From: Neisseriaceae bacterium
GTDB taxonomy: Bacteria; Pseudomonadota; Gammaproteobacteria; Burkholderiales; Neisseriaceae
Direction: 5' to 3'
Length of the DNA stretch: 64,000 bases
NCBI GenBank assembly: GCA_016864895.1
Contig: CP046107.1
Span: 124,001 to 188,000 of the forward strand
Part shown: piece after piece, positions 1 to 10,900 of the stretch
Numbering within the stretch: position 1 is the first letter of the stretch
Layout: each line of letters opens with the position of its first letter
Program-made: the position numbers and the translations under genes
The notes under the pieces: generated by a model
Databases searched by the model: none
Seen by the model: only the letters and a program-made list of their open reading frames with translations
What the model was told of the DNA's origin: nothing

Positions 1-3000
1 TCAAATGGAAAGGTCAATAAAAAAGAAATAATCAACCAATTCTATCAAATTAAATCTAAGTCTAACTCTAACTCAAACCTACTTGCACCGGAATTCAAGT
101 ATCCAAATAATATTTTAATGTTATTGCAGGAGTCTGTTTCTAAAGTACTTTCTTTAGATATTGCTCAGCTAGATGTGAGCAAAAATTTTTTAGAATTAGG
201 GGGAGATAGTATTGGTGCATTACAAGTTATTGGCTATTTAAAGAAAAATAACATTCCATTAACCCCTAAAGAATTATTTGAAGCAGAAAGTCTAGTTAAT
301 TTAGCAATGATGTTGAAAATTGAAGATAACAGTGCTTTAGGGAATTTAGTATATAAAACCAAAAATTTAAAATCACAAGAAGATGTTGGAAGTTTTTTAC
401 CAACAATTATTATTCAAGAATATTTACAACAAAATAAGTCTGATCAACTTTTTGCCTATAGTATATTGTTAGATGCTCCAAGGGATATTGATGAAAAAAT
501 AGTAGTATTGTTAGAGAAACTGATAGCAAGACACTCATCATTGAGAACAAGATATATAAGTTCAGAACTTGCTATCACTTTACCAAGTAATCATCCTAAT
601 GTGATGCCTGAAGTGATAGTTCTAGAGGGTGATGATTTATCATTTGATGTAATAAAAAATAATTTAGGTAAATTTTTAAATCCTTATTTGGGTAAAAATA
701 TAGTGGTTGGGGTGATTAATCATGTCAAAAATGCAGAGAAAAACATAGTATTAATAATTCACCATCTGGCTGCAGATATGGTTTCTGTTAGGACTATCTT
801 AAAAGAATTGAGATTGCTCTACCAGGAAAAGGAGTTGTTACCTGTCTTGTATTCATTAAAAGAATACGCAAAAATATTTGGCTCACAAAAGATACAATTT
901 TTATCATCAGAAATACCTAAACATAGGGCTAAAATAATTTCAAAAAAATTAGACCCCAAGTTAGATACTGCATTTAAATCTAAGATGATAACAATATCTA
1001 TTAATCATATTTTAACTGCTAACTTAGTGGAGACTTTAAATAGACTTAGAAATAATTTTTATGATGTCAATTTAAATATCGAACATATTTTAATTTGTTT
1101 GGTGGCAAAATCAATTGGTCATATGGATAAATTCGGTCCTGGTATTACCTCTATTGATCTAGAGTCTCATGGAAGAGATCAATTAGATTATCTAGAAACG
1201 GTGGGATGGTTTACCACAATTAGATCTCTTGTGATCCCTACGAAACTTGATTTAAAAGAACAGATTACCTATATACATACACAACTGGGGGATAATAACA
1301 ATGCATTTAGCATTGCTCATGACCACCAAGATCGTTCTGAGATTTCATTTAATTATTTAGGGGAGTTAGATCTGGGTTTGGATGGCAATAAAAATCAACA
1401 ATTGTTTAATACAGTAAAAGGTGAAGAAGCATTATCAATATTGTATTCTGATGAGTTACCATTGAGAAATCCTATTTCTATCACAGCACAACTCGTTAAA
1501 AATCAAAACCAACAACAGTTAAGGTTAAATTTTATTTGGTCTCCTCGACTAGTTAGTAACAATAAACTTAAGCAGTTTATTAACCTAATAGAGAATGAAA
1601 TTGATTCTTTGAAAAGAAATTGTCATTTGCTTGTGGAACAAAAATATTTACCTTTGACTTATACACAAGAGGGATTATTTCAAATTCAGGAAACAGGTAT
1701 AGAAAGTAATAATGCCTATATTATCAAAATAAGGCTTTTTTTTGAGGGGGATCTTAACTCAGAGCAATTAAAGTATGCATGGTGTCAAGTTTTATTAAAA
1801 CATGAAATGTTAAGAGCTTCCTTTCATAGGGAAGATGAAGAATATTTTGCAAAATTGGATGGAGTTAAACTAGATTGGCTCTATGAACAATATGTTTCTG
1901 ATGACGTACACGGTAGTTTTCTAGAATTTATTGAACATACGGAATCAAAATTGAATAGAAATTTTAATATTAATTCTGCTCCATTATTTAGAGTTTGTAT
2001 GATTTCAAAAAATAAAAAAGAACACGTCATCATTTTATTGATGCATCACATATTAGCAGATGGTTGGTCAAGTCCTATTATTCTTAGAGACTTATTTGAT
2101 GCTTATAAAGGAGAGCTTATTGTAAAGACATCTTCGATTGCTACAGTCATTAATTCAATCAAATCTCAACCTAAAAAAGAAGCATTATATAAATGGAAGA
2201 AGTATTTGAGAGGTATTCATAGTACTATTTTGGTTCAATCAGGAGAAGATAAGGGATATAGAAGAGAGTTAAAATGGAATATAGGAAAAGAGAATTTACT
2301 GCGTTTACAAGTATTGTCTAAAGAAAACAAAATTACGTTTGGATCTCTGTTACATGTCATTTGGGCCAAATGTCTAATGAAACTAACTGACAAGAAAAGC
2401 GTTAGTTTTGGCTCAGTGACAGCAGGTAGGCCAAGTTTTATTAAAGATATTGAGAATGTAGTAGGATTATTTTCTAATACTGTACCTATTCATATCACCG
2501 AAGCGAATGGTTCTCTTTTAGAGTCAGCTAGGAAAGTCGGTGAGATTTTATTGATGTCATCTGATGTGCCCATCCCTCTTTCAGAGCTTTTGTCATTATC
2601 TGGACAAGATCAATTATTTGATAGCTTATTGGTTATAGAAAATTACCCTATAGACTTTAATATGTTATCTAATCCTTTGCCTGGGGTCAAGTTAAGCAAA
2701 TACGAGTATGAAGATGGAACTCATTATCCAGTCAGCATTATTTTTAATGTTGGATCTGATTCGATACAGGTGAGATTATTAATGGCTAATGAAGTAGATT
2801 TTGGATTTTCTATTGAATTTGTCAGAAATACCTTTAATGATTGTGTTAATGAAATCATCAATAATAAAGGAAAATTCACTAAGAAAATATTGTCTAAGGA
2901 TAATCATTTAGTGGATAGAATTAGAGGAATTCAGCTTACAGGTCAATCTTTAAAAAATCGTCAACTAATAACAATCAGTAGTGCTGTATGTGATAGCCAT

Positions 3001-6000
3001 CTTAATAATTTAACGCGGCGTCTCATCCAGTTTGGTTGTCGACCGGAAACTAAAGTAGTCATTTCATTGCCCAGAAGCATTGAGGCTGTTTTATTAGCAA
3101 TCTCTGTATGGAAAACTGGAGCTTGTTTAGTTCCACTTGATTGTGAAATTGAAAATTTAAGGTATTTACAGATCATTGACAGGCTAAAACCAGAAATAAT
3201 TATTGATATACACTCTATTGAACGATTGGGTCTGATGATTGACCTTGACGAAATAGATGATAAAACGGGAAATGAGAAACCATTTACCCCATCAGAACGA
3301 TTAAGCTCAGTTAGTTTGGCAAATACTGCGTATATTATTCATACTTCTGGAACCACTGGTGTCGCAAAAGCTATTAGTATGCCTTGGTCTGTGATGGAGA
3401 ATTTAATTAATTGGCAGAAAGAGGAAATTTCAATCAATCAACAACAAGTGATTGCACATTTTGCACCTAGTTATTTTGATGTTTCTATACAAGAATTATT
3501 AACTGCTTTTGTATTTCAGACTTCGATGGTTATTGTACCAGAAGACTTGCGTAAAAATATTTCAGATTTGTCATACTATTTGGAACAAAATAGGGTTGAT
3601 ATTTTGTTTGCAACTAATTTGGTTATCAATGAATTAGCATCTGTTTACATACATAAAAAAATACCTAATTTGGAACATATTATTCAAGCTGGTGAAAAGT
3701 TAGAAGTTAGTTCAGCATTGGCGCAATGGATCAGTAATGATGATGGCCCAAAGCTGCATAATCATTATGGTCCAGCGGAAACGCATGTTGTCATGGCAGA
3801 TAGTACATTCAGTAGTGAGAAAAAGGTAGCCTCTATAGGCAAACCTATTACCAATACTGATTTATTAATCTTAGATGAACAGTTAAAAGAAGTTTCTTTA
3901 GGTAGAATCGGTGAGATATATCTTGTGGGGAAAAATCTATCGAATGGTTATATTAATGATCCGGTACAGACAGCGATTAGATTTGTAGCTATTCCTAGGG
4001 AGATTAATATAGGATTTAAGGCCACAAGAATGTATCGTTCTGGAGATTTAGGTTATAAAAGTTCAGATGGTAATTATTATTGTTTAGGTAGAGCTGATGA
4101 TCAAATTAAGATTAAAGGTATTCGAGTAGAACCAGGGGAAGTTATCAGTGCTTTATCAAATATCAAAGGTGTGGTAGCAGCTAGTGTAATTTCTAACCAA
4201 GAAAAGAATGCAACGGGGTTGTTAGCTGCAGTTGTCATAGATTCTGATAGTCTCCTAACAGAAATAGATATTGAAAAACAGTTGTCACAAGTATTACCCG
4301 ACTATCTATTACCTAATATTATCAAAATTGTAGATATCATTCCAAAAACTAAAAATAATAAAGTTGATATACAATGCTTGAGAAAAACAATTTTGGACAG
4401 AATTACTGTATCTAGTAACATCAGTGTATCTAGCTATAACTTTAAATTAGACATAATAAAATCTATTATGACTTCAGTACTCTGTAGTGAACAAACTATT
4501 AGAGATACAGATGATTTTTTATCTGTTGGTGGCCATTCTCTATTGGCTACTAAATTAGTTACTAGAATTAATCAAACTTTTGATAGTAACTTAATTATTA
4601 GTGATATTTTTGAATTAAGAACACCTTTAAATATTTTAAAAAAATTGGATGAAAAGCCAAATTACTCACTTTCTAGGGTTAAATGGAACAGAACTAATAG
4701 AATTGTTGCAAGTTCTGCTCAAACAAGATTTTGGGCACTGTCTCAGGTTGTTAATACAGGTTCTACTTATCATTTACCATTAACAGTAAAAATAAAAGAT
4801 GAAAAAACACAATATAATAGTCAGTTGTTATTCAATCTTTTCAAAAAAACTGTATTACAGATAATCCACAGACATGAATCCTTACGGACAGTTATTAAAA
4901 CTGATGAAGATGGCCCATATCAGTTGGTTTTATCAAAAAATCAATTGGAATCACGTTTAATGGCAGTGCATAAAAAAATCAAACAAAAGTTTTTACCACA
5001 TCAAATTAATTTATTTCATAGTAAATCCTTTGATTTGACTAATGATTTAATGTTGAGATTTGGTTTATTTACACTGGAAAATAAAACAACTGTATCAGGA
5101 CAAGAACATGTTTTACTTATCACTATTCATCACATTAGTTGTGATGCTTGGTCCATTGCTAATATTCTTAAGGATTTTAATATTATTTTTAATAATTTGT
5201 TGAAAGATAAGGATTATTACATAGAAGAAACTGAATCGAATTATATTAATGAAATAGGGAGAAGGGAATTATATTGGACTAAAAATAATATGTCAGATAG
5301 AGATTTAAATTATTGGAAAAATCAATTACGTGATTTACCTTGTCCTATGAATCTTCCCTGCGACTTTCAAAGGCCATCAGAGCCCCGATTTAAGGGAGAT
5401 CTTTTAGAGTTTAATTTTGGGTTGAATATTGGTCGGAAAGTTGTTTCATTTGCTCAAAAAAATAATTTAACGCCTTTTATGTTTATACAAACATCTATTG
5501 CTTTATTGTTGCATAGACTGGGGTGTGGAAGAGATATTGTGCTAGGAACACCTGATTCAGGAAGACAGGATATTATAGATCAAGAAATTGTGGGTTGTTT
5601 CATTAACCTTATTGTTTTGAAATTTAACTTATCGGGGAATCCTACTTTTTTAGAGTTGACTAGAAGAGTGCGAAGGACTGTGATGGATGCTTATTCCCAT
5701 TATACAACTTCTTTTGAGCAACTAGTTAAGGAATTTTCTTCTAGTGGGGTTAAAACTAGCCATCCATTATTTACAGTAGGCGTGGGCTTACAAAATCCAA
5801 GCGATTTTACTTTCAACTTATCTGGATTAAATATAGAGGCTATAAATTATAAACCTAAAGTGGCGAGATATGATCTAAATTTTGATGTAATTATCAGTAA
5901 CTCAAATCCTGAATTGAAATTTTTGGTTGAATATGATACAGGATTATTTACTAAAAAAAGCATTGAAAAAATGATGCTTAGATTAGAGATGATTATTGAG

Positions 6001-7971
6001 CTTGCTTTATATTTTCCCCAACAACATTTATCAGATTTTTCAATTTTACTACCATCAGAACGTCTTAATTTTTATCAAAAAATATCAAAAGATTTCACAA
6101 TTGGAGAGATAGATTTAAATTGTCAAAGGATTGTACATGGGTTTTTACCACAAGGAGTTGATTACTCTAAGTTAATTTCTGATTCTACCCAGAGTTTAAG
6201 TTATGAGTCATTTGATGATCAAGTTAATTTAATAGCAAAGAAATTATTATTAAAAGGGGTTAGGCAAGGAGATTTTATTTGTATTTCTTGTAGCAGATCA
6301 ATTAATTTTTATGTAGCGGTATTGGCGGTATTAAGAATAGGAGGAACTTATGTGCCACTATCTTTAGAAACACCTGAAGATAGGGTATCTAATATTATTC
6401 AGCAAGCAAATATAAAATTGATTATCACTGATACTAAGAGAAAATTGTCTAATATTAAAATTAATTCATTGATATTAGGTTTAGAAAGTGATTTACAGAA
6501 TGAAGTGAATATCAATATAGAGTTACCTGATATACAGTCTCTGTCTTTAGAATTAGGTGCATATATTATTTTCACTTCAGGTACGACTGGGGAACCTAAA
6601 GGTATTTTGGTTAATCGTAAGCACTTAGCTCTGGCTCTAGATGGAATGAATTTGAGTATTCCTAAAAAATCATTAGATTGCTATTTCTCTTTTTCCGCTT
6701 TTAACTTCGATTTAGGTGTTTTTGATGTATTATGGCCGATATGTAATAATCTTGAAATTTATATTACCGATGAAAATCAAAGACTTAATCCTAGCTTAAT
6801 AAAACCAATAATGCAGAGTAAAAAGTCAATGATTTCTTTATCTACACCAAGTTTTTGGTCAATTCTTTCTAGTGTCGTTAAGAGCGAGGATCCAAAAGAT
6901 TTTTTTGCTGGATTTAAAATTTTGTCTGCAGGTGAACTTTTGGCAGAACCATTAGCACAAAAATTAAAACAGCAAGGTGCTGAAGTGTGGCCTTCTTATG
7001 GCCCAGCAGAAACCATTATTATTTCTAGTATTTATCATTATAGGAATGGCATACCATCTTTAGGTAATGATTTTAAATATGTAAAAACTTTTGTATTAGA
7101 TGAATATTTAAATCCTGTACCAGATAATGTTAGTGGTGAAATATATATTGCTGGCTATCAGTTAGCTTGTGGTTATATAGCTAATCCAGAACTTACTTCA
7201 ACAAAATTTATTGCTAATCCTTTCTTTACTGGAGTAATGTATCGTTCTGGAGATATTGGAGTATGGAAAAATCAACAATTATATTTTCAAGGTCGATCAG
7301 ATACTCAAATTTCGATTAGAGGTCACCGTATAGAAATTGGAGAGGTGGTTTCTGTTTTATTAGAACTATCTGAAGTTAAAGAAGTAGTTATTAAATTATG
7401 TACCCAAGGGACGTCTTCGTTTTTAGTTGCCTATATTGTTTTAGAACAAGGTTTTAGTGAGGAATGTTTTCCACAAATAAGGAAAGATATTACCAGAAAG
7501 TTACCTGAGTATATGGTTCCGCATATTTTAATTCGTATTGATCAAATACCTTTAACTTTAAATGGAAAAATCGATTATAGAAAGTTACCTAATCCTCAAA
7601 ATTTTCAAATAGGAGAAAAGGTTAAAACAAAGACTGAAAAGGATATTGCACAACTCATAATGGATTTACTGGGTATTCCAGAACCGAGTAGAAATGCTGG
7701 GTTTATTAGTCTTGGACTGGATAGTATTTCAATTATTTTATTGTCTAATAGATTAAAAGACATGGGTTATGATTGTACACCACAAATGATTTTTGAAAAT
7801 CAGAATATTTATACTTTAGGACAAATGATAGACGATTTGAAATCTACTCAAAAAAATACTCTTAAATATCATTCTGATCATGTAGAAGTTAATGTTATTG
7901 AAGAACTTAGAAAAAATAATTCTTTACAATCAGTATTAAATAAATGGAAAAATAAAAAAAATAGAGAGTGA
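1..7971 (+). CDS. Non-ribosomal peptide synthetase, 5' end outside window: A(end)-PCP-E / C-A-PCP / C-A-PCP
   Basis: The frame is open from base 1, and the first residues (NGKVNKKEI) are the A10 end of an adenylation domain, so the gene starts before the window; the ATG at 118 is internal. Domains, numbered from that ATG: PCP with GGDS (Ser31); epimerization domain with HHLAAD (His215) and FNYLGE; condensation domain with HHILADG (His643); adenylation domain with TSGTTG (~1076), HYGPAE and YRSGD; PCP with GGHS (Ser1474); condensation domain with HHISCD (His1671); adenylation domain with TSGTTG (~2153) and YGPAE; PCP with LDS (Ser2536); then a short charged tail that could dock to the next protein. 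Both complete A domains keep an FD in the A4 motif, as expected for alpha-amino-acid substrates. Substrates were not assigned. The next NRPS starts 7 bases downstream. The context (salicylate synthase, ornithine hydroxylase, TonB receptor) makes this a siderophore synthetase. Confidence 0.95.
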   Translation, partial: SNGKVNKKEIINQFYQIKSKSNSNSNLLAPEFKYPNNILMLLQESVSKVLSLDIAQLDVSKNFLELGGDSIGALQVIGYLKKNNIPLTPKELFEAESLVNLAMMLKIEDNSALGNLVYKTKNLKSQEDVGSFLPTIIIQEYLQQNKSDQLFAYSILLDAPRDIDEKIVVLLEKLIARHSSLRTRYISSELAITLPSNHPNVMPEVIVLEGDDLSFDVIKNNLGKFLNPYLGKNIVVGVINHVKNAEKNIVLIIHHLAADMVSVRTILKELRLLYQEKELLPVLYSLKEYAKIFGSQKIQFLSSEIPKHRAKIISKKLDPKLDTAFKSKMITISINHILTANLVETLNRLRNNFYDVNLNIEHILICLVAKSIGHMDKFGPGITSIDLESHGRDQLDYLETVGWFTTIRSLVIPTKLDLKEQITYIHTQLGDNNNAFSIAHDHQDRSEISFNYLGELDLGLDGNKNQQLFNTVKGEEALSILYSDELPLRNPISITAQLVKNQNQQQLRLNFIWSPRLVSNNKLKQFINLIENEIDSLKRNCHLLVEQKYLPLTYTQEGLFQIQETGIESNNAYIIKIRLFFEGDLNSEQLKYAWCQVLLKHEMLRASFHREDEEYFAKLDGVKLDWLYEQYVSDDVHGSFLEFIEHTESKLNRNFNINSAPLFRVCMISKNKKEHVIILLMHHILADGWSSPIILRDLFDAYKGELIVKTSSIATVINSIKSQPKKEALYKWKKYLRGIHSTILVQSGEDKGYRRELKWNIGKENLLRLQVLSKENKITFGSLLHVIWAKCLMKLTDKKSVSFGSVTAGRPSFIKDIENVVGLFSNTVPIHITEANGSLLESARKVGEILLMSSDVPIPLSELLSLSGQDQLFDSLLVIENYPIDFNMLSNPLPGVKLSKYEYEDGTHYPVSIIFNVGSDSIQVRLLMANEVDFGFSIEFVRNTFNDCVNEIINNKGKFTKKILSKDNHLVDRIRGIQLTGQSLKNRQLITISSAVCDSHLNNLTRRLIQFGCRPETKVVISLPRSIEAVLLAISVWKTGACLVPLDCEIENLRYLQIIDRLKPEIIIDIHSIERLGLMIDLDEIDDKTGNEKPFTPSERLSSVSLANTAYIIHTSGTTGVAKAISMPWSVMENLINWQKEEISINQQQVIAHFAPSYFDVSIQELLTAFVFQTSMVIVPEDLRKNISDLSYYLEQNRVDILFATNLVINELASVYIHKKIPNLEHIIQAGEKLEVSSALAQWISNDDGPKLHNHYGPAETHVVMADSTFSSEKKVASIGKPITNTDLLILDEQLKEVSLGRIGEIYLVGKNLSNGYINDPVQTAIRFVAIPREINIGFKATRMYRSGDLGYKSSDGNYYCLGRADDQIKIKGIRVEPGEVISALSNIKGVVAASVISNQEKNATGLLAAVVIDSDSLLTEIDIEKQLSQVLPDYLLPNIIKIVDIIPKTKNNKVDIQCLRKTILDRITVSSNISVSSYNFKLDIIKSIMTSVLCSEQTIRDTDDFLSVGGHSLLATKLVTRINQTFDSNLIISDIFELRTPLNILKKLDEKPNYSLSRVKWNRTNRIVASSAQTRFWALSQVVNTGSTYHLPLTVKIKDEKTQYNSQLLFNLFKKTVLQIIHRHESLRTVIKTDEDGPYQLVLSKNQLESRLMAVHKKIKQKFLPHQINLFHSKSFDLTNDLMLRFGLFTLENKTTVSGQEHVLLITIHHISCDAWSIANILKDFNIIFNNLLKDKDYYIEETESNYINEIGRRELYWTKNNMSDRDLNYWKNQLRDLPCPMNLPCDFQRPSEPRFKGDLLEFNFGLNIGRKVVSFAQKNNLTPFMFIQTSIALLLHRLGCGRDIVLGTPDSGRQDIIDQEIVGCFINLIVLKFNLSGNPTFLELTRRVRRTVMDAYSHYTTSFEQLVKEFSSSGVKTSHPLFTVGVGLQNPSDFTFNLSGLNIEAINYKPKVARYDLNFDVIISNSNPELKFLVEYDTGLFTKKSIEKMMLRLEMIIELALYFPQQHLSDFSILLPSERLNFYQKISKDFTIGEIDLNCQRIVHGFLPQGVDYSKLISDSTQSLSYESFDDQVNLIAKKLLLKGVRQGDFICISCSRSINFYVAVLAVLRIGGTYVPLSLETPEDRVSNIIQQANIKLIITDTKRKLSNIKINSLILGLESDLQNEVNINIELPDIQSLSLELGAYIIFTSGTTGEPKGILVNRKHLALALDGMNLSIPKKSLDCYFSFSAFNFDLGVFDVLWPICNNLEIYITDENQRLNPSLIKPIMQSKKSMISLSTPSFWSILSSVVKSEDPKDFFAGFKILSAGELLAEPLAQKLKQQGAEVWPSYGPAETIIISSIYHYRNGIPSLGNDFKYVKTFVLDEYLNPVPDNVSGEIYIAGYQLACGYIANPELTSTKFIANPFFTGVMYRSGDIGVWKNQQLYFQGRSDTQISIRGHRIEIGEVVSVLLELSEVKEVVIKLCTQGTSSFLVAYIVLEQGFSEECFPQIRKDITRKLPEYMVPHILIRIDQIPLTLNGKIDYRKLPNPQNFQIGEKVKTKTEKDIAQLIMDLLGIPEPSRNAGFISLGLDSISIILLSNRLKDMGYDCTPQMIFENQNIYTLGQMIDDLKSTQKNTLKYHSDHVEVNVIEELRKNNSLQSVLNKWKNKKNRE

Positions 7972-7978
7972 GTATTCT

Positions 7979-10900
7979 ATGGACAACGGGGTAGATATTA
8001 TTGATGTATGGCCAGTGAGTCCTTTGCAAGAAGGGCTGTTTGTATTGCATAAGTTATCTCAAGGTAAGGATCCTTATCATATTCAATTTTCATTTCGCAT
8101 AGAAGGGAATATTGATAAAGATTTATTAAAATCTTCTATTCACCTATTATTAGATCGTTATCCCAATTTAAAAGCGGCTTTTTTTGATGAAGATTTAGAA
8201 TATCCTATACAAATTATTCCCAACAAAGCTGAGTTTTATTGGAAAGAAATACCCATAGACACCTTAGATGATATCATTGCAACAGATAAACGTGTTTTAG
8301 CAATAAGCAAGGAAGAATTTGCAAAACCTTTCGATTTGACTGCTGGCTCATTGATTAGATTTTTATATCTATCAGGTGAGAAAGACGTTCATTATTTTAT
8401 AATGACAGCTCATCATATCATTATTGATGGTTGGTCACTACCTATTTTTTTTAGTGAATTAATGAAATTATATGTATGTTGTAAAAATCGATCATTTTTG
8501 TTGGTAGAGCCACCTAATTACAGAGATTATGTAATATGGTTGGGGCAGAAGAGTAAATCCACAGCATTAAAGAAATGGCAAGAATATTTATCAGGGGTAA
8601 AACAACCAACTTTTTTGTCTAATTTCGATGGGTTGGGGTTTAAAATCACATTACCGGCAAGGCATCAAGGGTATTTATTAAAAGAAGAAACAAAAATATT
8701 ATCTAAATGGTGTCAGCAAGTTGGATTGACTATTAATTCAGTTTTTTTATTTGCATGGTCTTTTGTGTTAAGGAATATTCTTAATCAAGAAGATGTATTA
8801 TTTGGATTAACCGTTTCTGGTCGACCTGCAGAGATAGTCAATGTAGATAATATGATCGGTTTATTCATTAATACAGTACCATGTCGGGTACATTTAATTC
8901 CTGACGAAACTATTTTGGAACAGATCAGAGCACTACAACATAAGTTATTTGAGATGAGGGAATATGGATTTATTGGATTAACTGATATTCAGCGTGCATT
9001 AAAAATGAATCAATTATTCGATACACTGGTCATTTTCCAAAATACACCTATTGCTTATGAGACTAATTTTGAATTAGGCGACACAAAAATTTATCCATTA
9101 AAATCCTCGGATTCAACACATTATCCCCTAACATTGGTAGGGGCAGTTGTTGATGGTGAATTTAGACTAGAGTTAGAAGTGAGGAGTGATATTACTGACT
9201 CTGTCAATGCTCAATATATCGTTCAGTCTGTTTTGAAATTTTTAAAAGAAGTTTCTCAATATGAAAAACAGTGTCTATCCAGTATACCTATTTATTTAGA
9301 GCAAGGGTTCGTTACTAATCTTAATGTTGATAAAAACATCAAATATACAGATAGTATTTGGGCAATTTTTCAAAAAAATGTCAAAAAATTATCCCAAGAA
9401 AAAGCAATTATTATTCCATTATCTGGAGGAGGAGAAAAAACTTACACTTGGATACAACTAGACACACTAGTTCGTCAAATCTCTTTACTAATTAAGCAAA
9501 AGGTGAAACAAGAAAATCTAGAAAGTGGTTGTACAGTAGGGATATACTTGCCAAGAAATGAATATTTTGTTGCAAGTATTTTAGCGTGTATTAAGTTAAA
9601 TTATGTTTTTATTCCTTTTGATTACTCTTTTCCTATAGAAAGGGTTGAAAATATTGCAAATAAAGCACGTATCAAGCTAATTCTTAGTAATAAGCAATCA
9701 GTTATTGATACAGTAGCCACTTTAAATTTTGCAGCATTAAATTTTTCTGGGTTATCTCTTGATGATGATAACGACTATACCATTAGTTTAGATCAGCCTT
9801 TGTATATCATTTTTACCTCTGGATCTACTGGAAATCCCAAGGGGGTTACGGTGTCTCAACGTAATATAATAGCTCTACTCAAATCTCATCAGAATTTATA
9901 TTTAAAAAAATTGCAAAAAGAAGAAAATAGATTATTGCATATTGGGCATGCATGGTCTTTTGCTTTTGATGCATCTTGGCAACCGTTAATATGTTTTTTA
10001 TCGGGTAATACACTTGTACTTTTAAATGAATCAATCCAACGTGATCCTAGTTTATTTGTTGAAGCAATTCAACAGTATCAAATAGAGTTTATTGAAACTT
10101 CTCCTACGATGATAAAACATATTGATTTAAATGTTTTATTTTCTAAAAAGAATTCTAGTTTAAAAATTCTAGGCTTGGGTGGTGAGCCTATTGATGTTTT
10201 ATTATGGAGACGTTTATCAAATATTGATAGTATTAAGATACTAAATTTTTATGGGCCAACAGAAGCGACTGTTGATGCAGTGGTGGCGGATATTTGTGCA
10301 AGTAACACGCCCATCATAGGTTTTCCGTTAGATGGAATTAAAGTTCAAATATTAGATAATTGGTTAAGACCTTGTGCTCAAGGTGTTATTGGAGAACTTT
10401 ATTTATCAGGAGACCAAATCACAGGAGGTTATTTTAATGACCCAGAAACAACTTCCATTAGATTTGTCGCTGGAGATAATGGTTGTCTTAGATATCGTAC
10501 TGGAGATTTAGTTTCAATTAATCGACAGGGTCAATTAGTCTATCATGGACGTTCTGATTTTCAAGTAAAGATTAGAGGTTTTAGAGTTGAACCCAAAGAT
10601 ATTGAAGAAAATTTAATGAGAGATTACAGAATTGCTGATGCAAAGGTCTTTCCGGTATCAACTTCAGCAGGATTGAGACTAGCAGCCGCCATTATATTAA
10701 ACCCCATATATGTTAGTGATGAAATTAACACTCAAATTATGGTCGATTTTAGGAAAAAAGTACCAGCTTATTTAGTACCTCATTACATTGTAGTTGTTGA
10801 TAAATTTCCCATGACTATTAACGGAAAACTAGATGTTAATGCATTACCTAAGATACAAAAAAAAGTTATAGAAAAACCAAAAACCGAAACAGAGGTGAAA

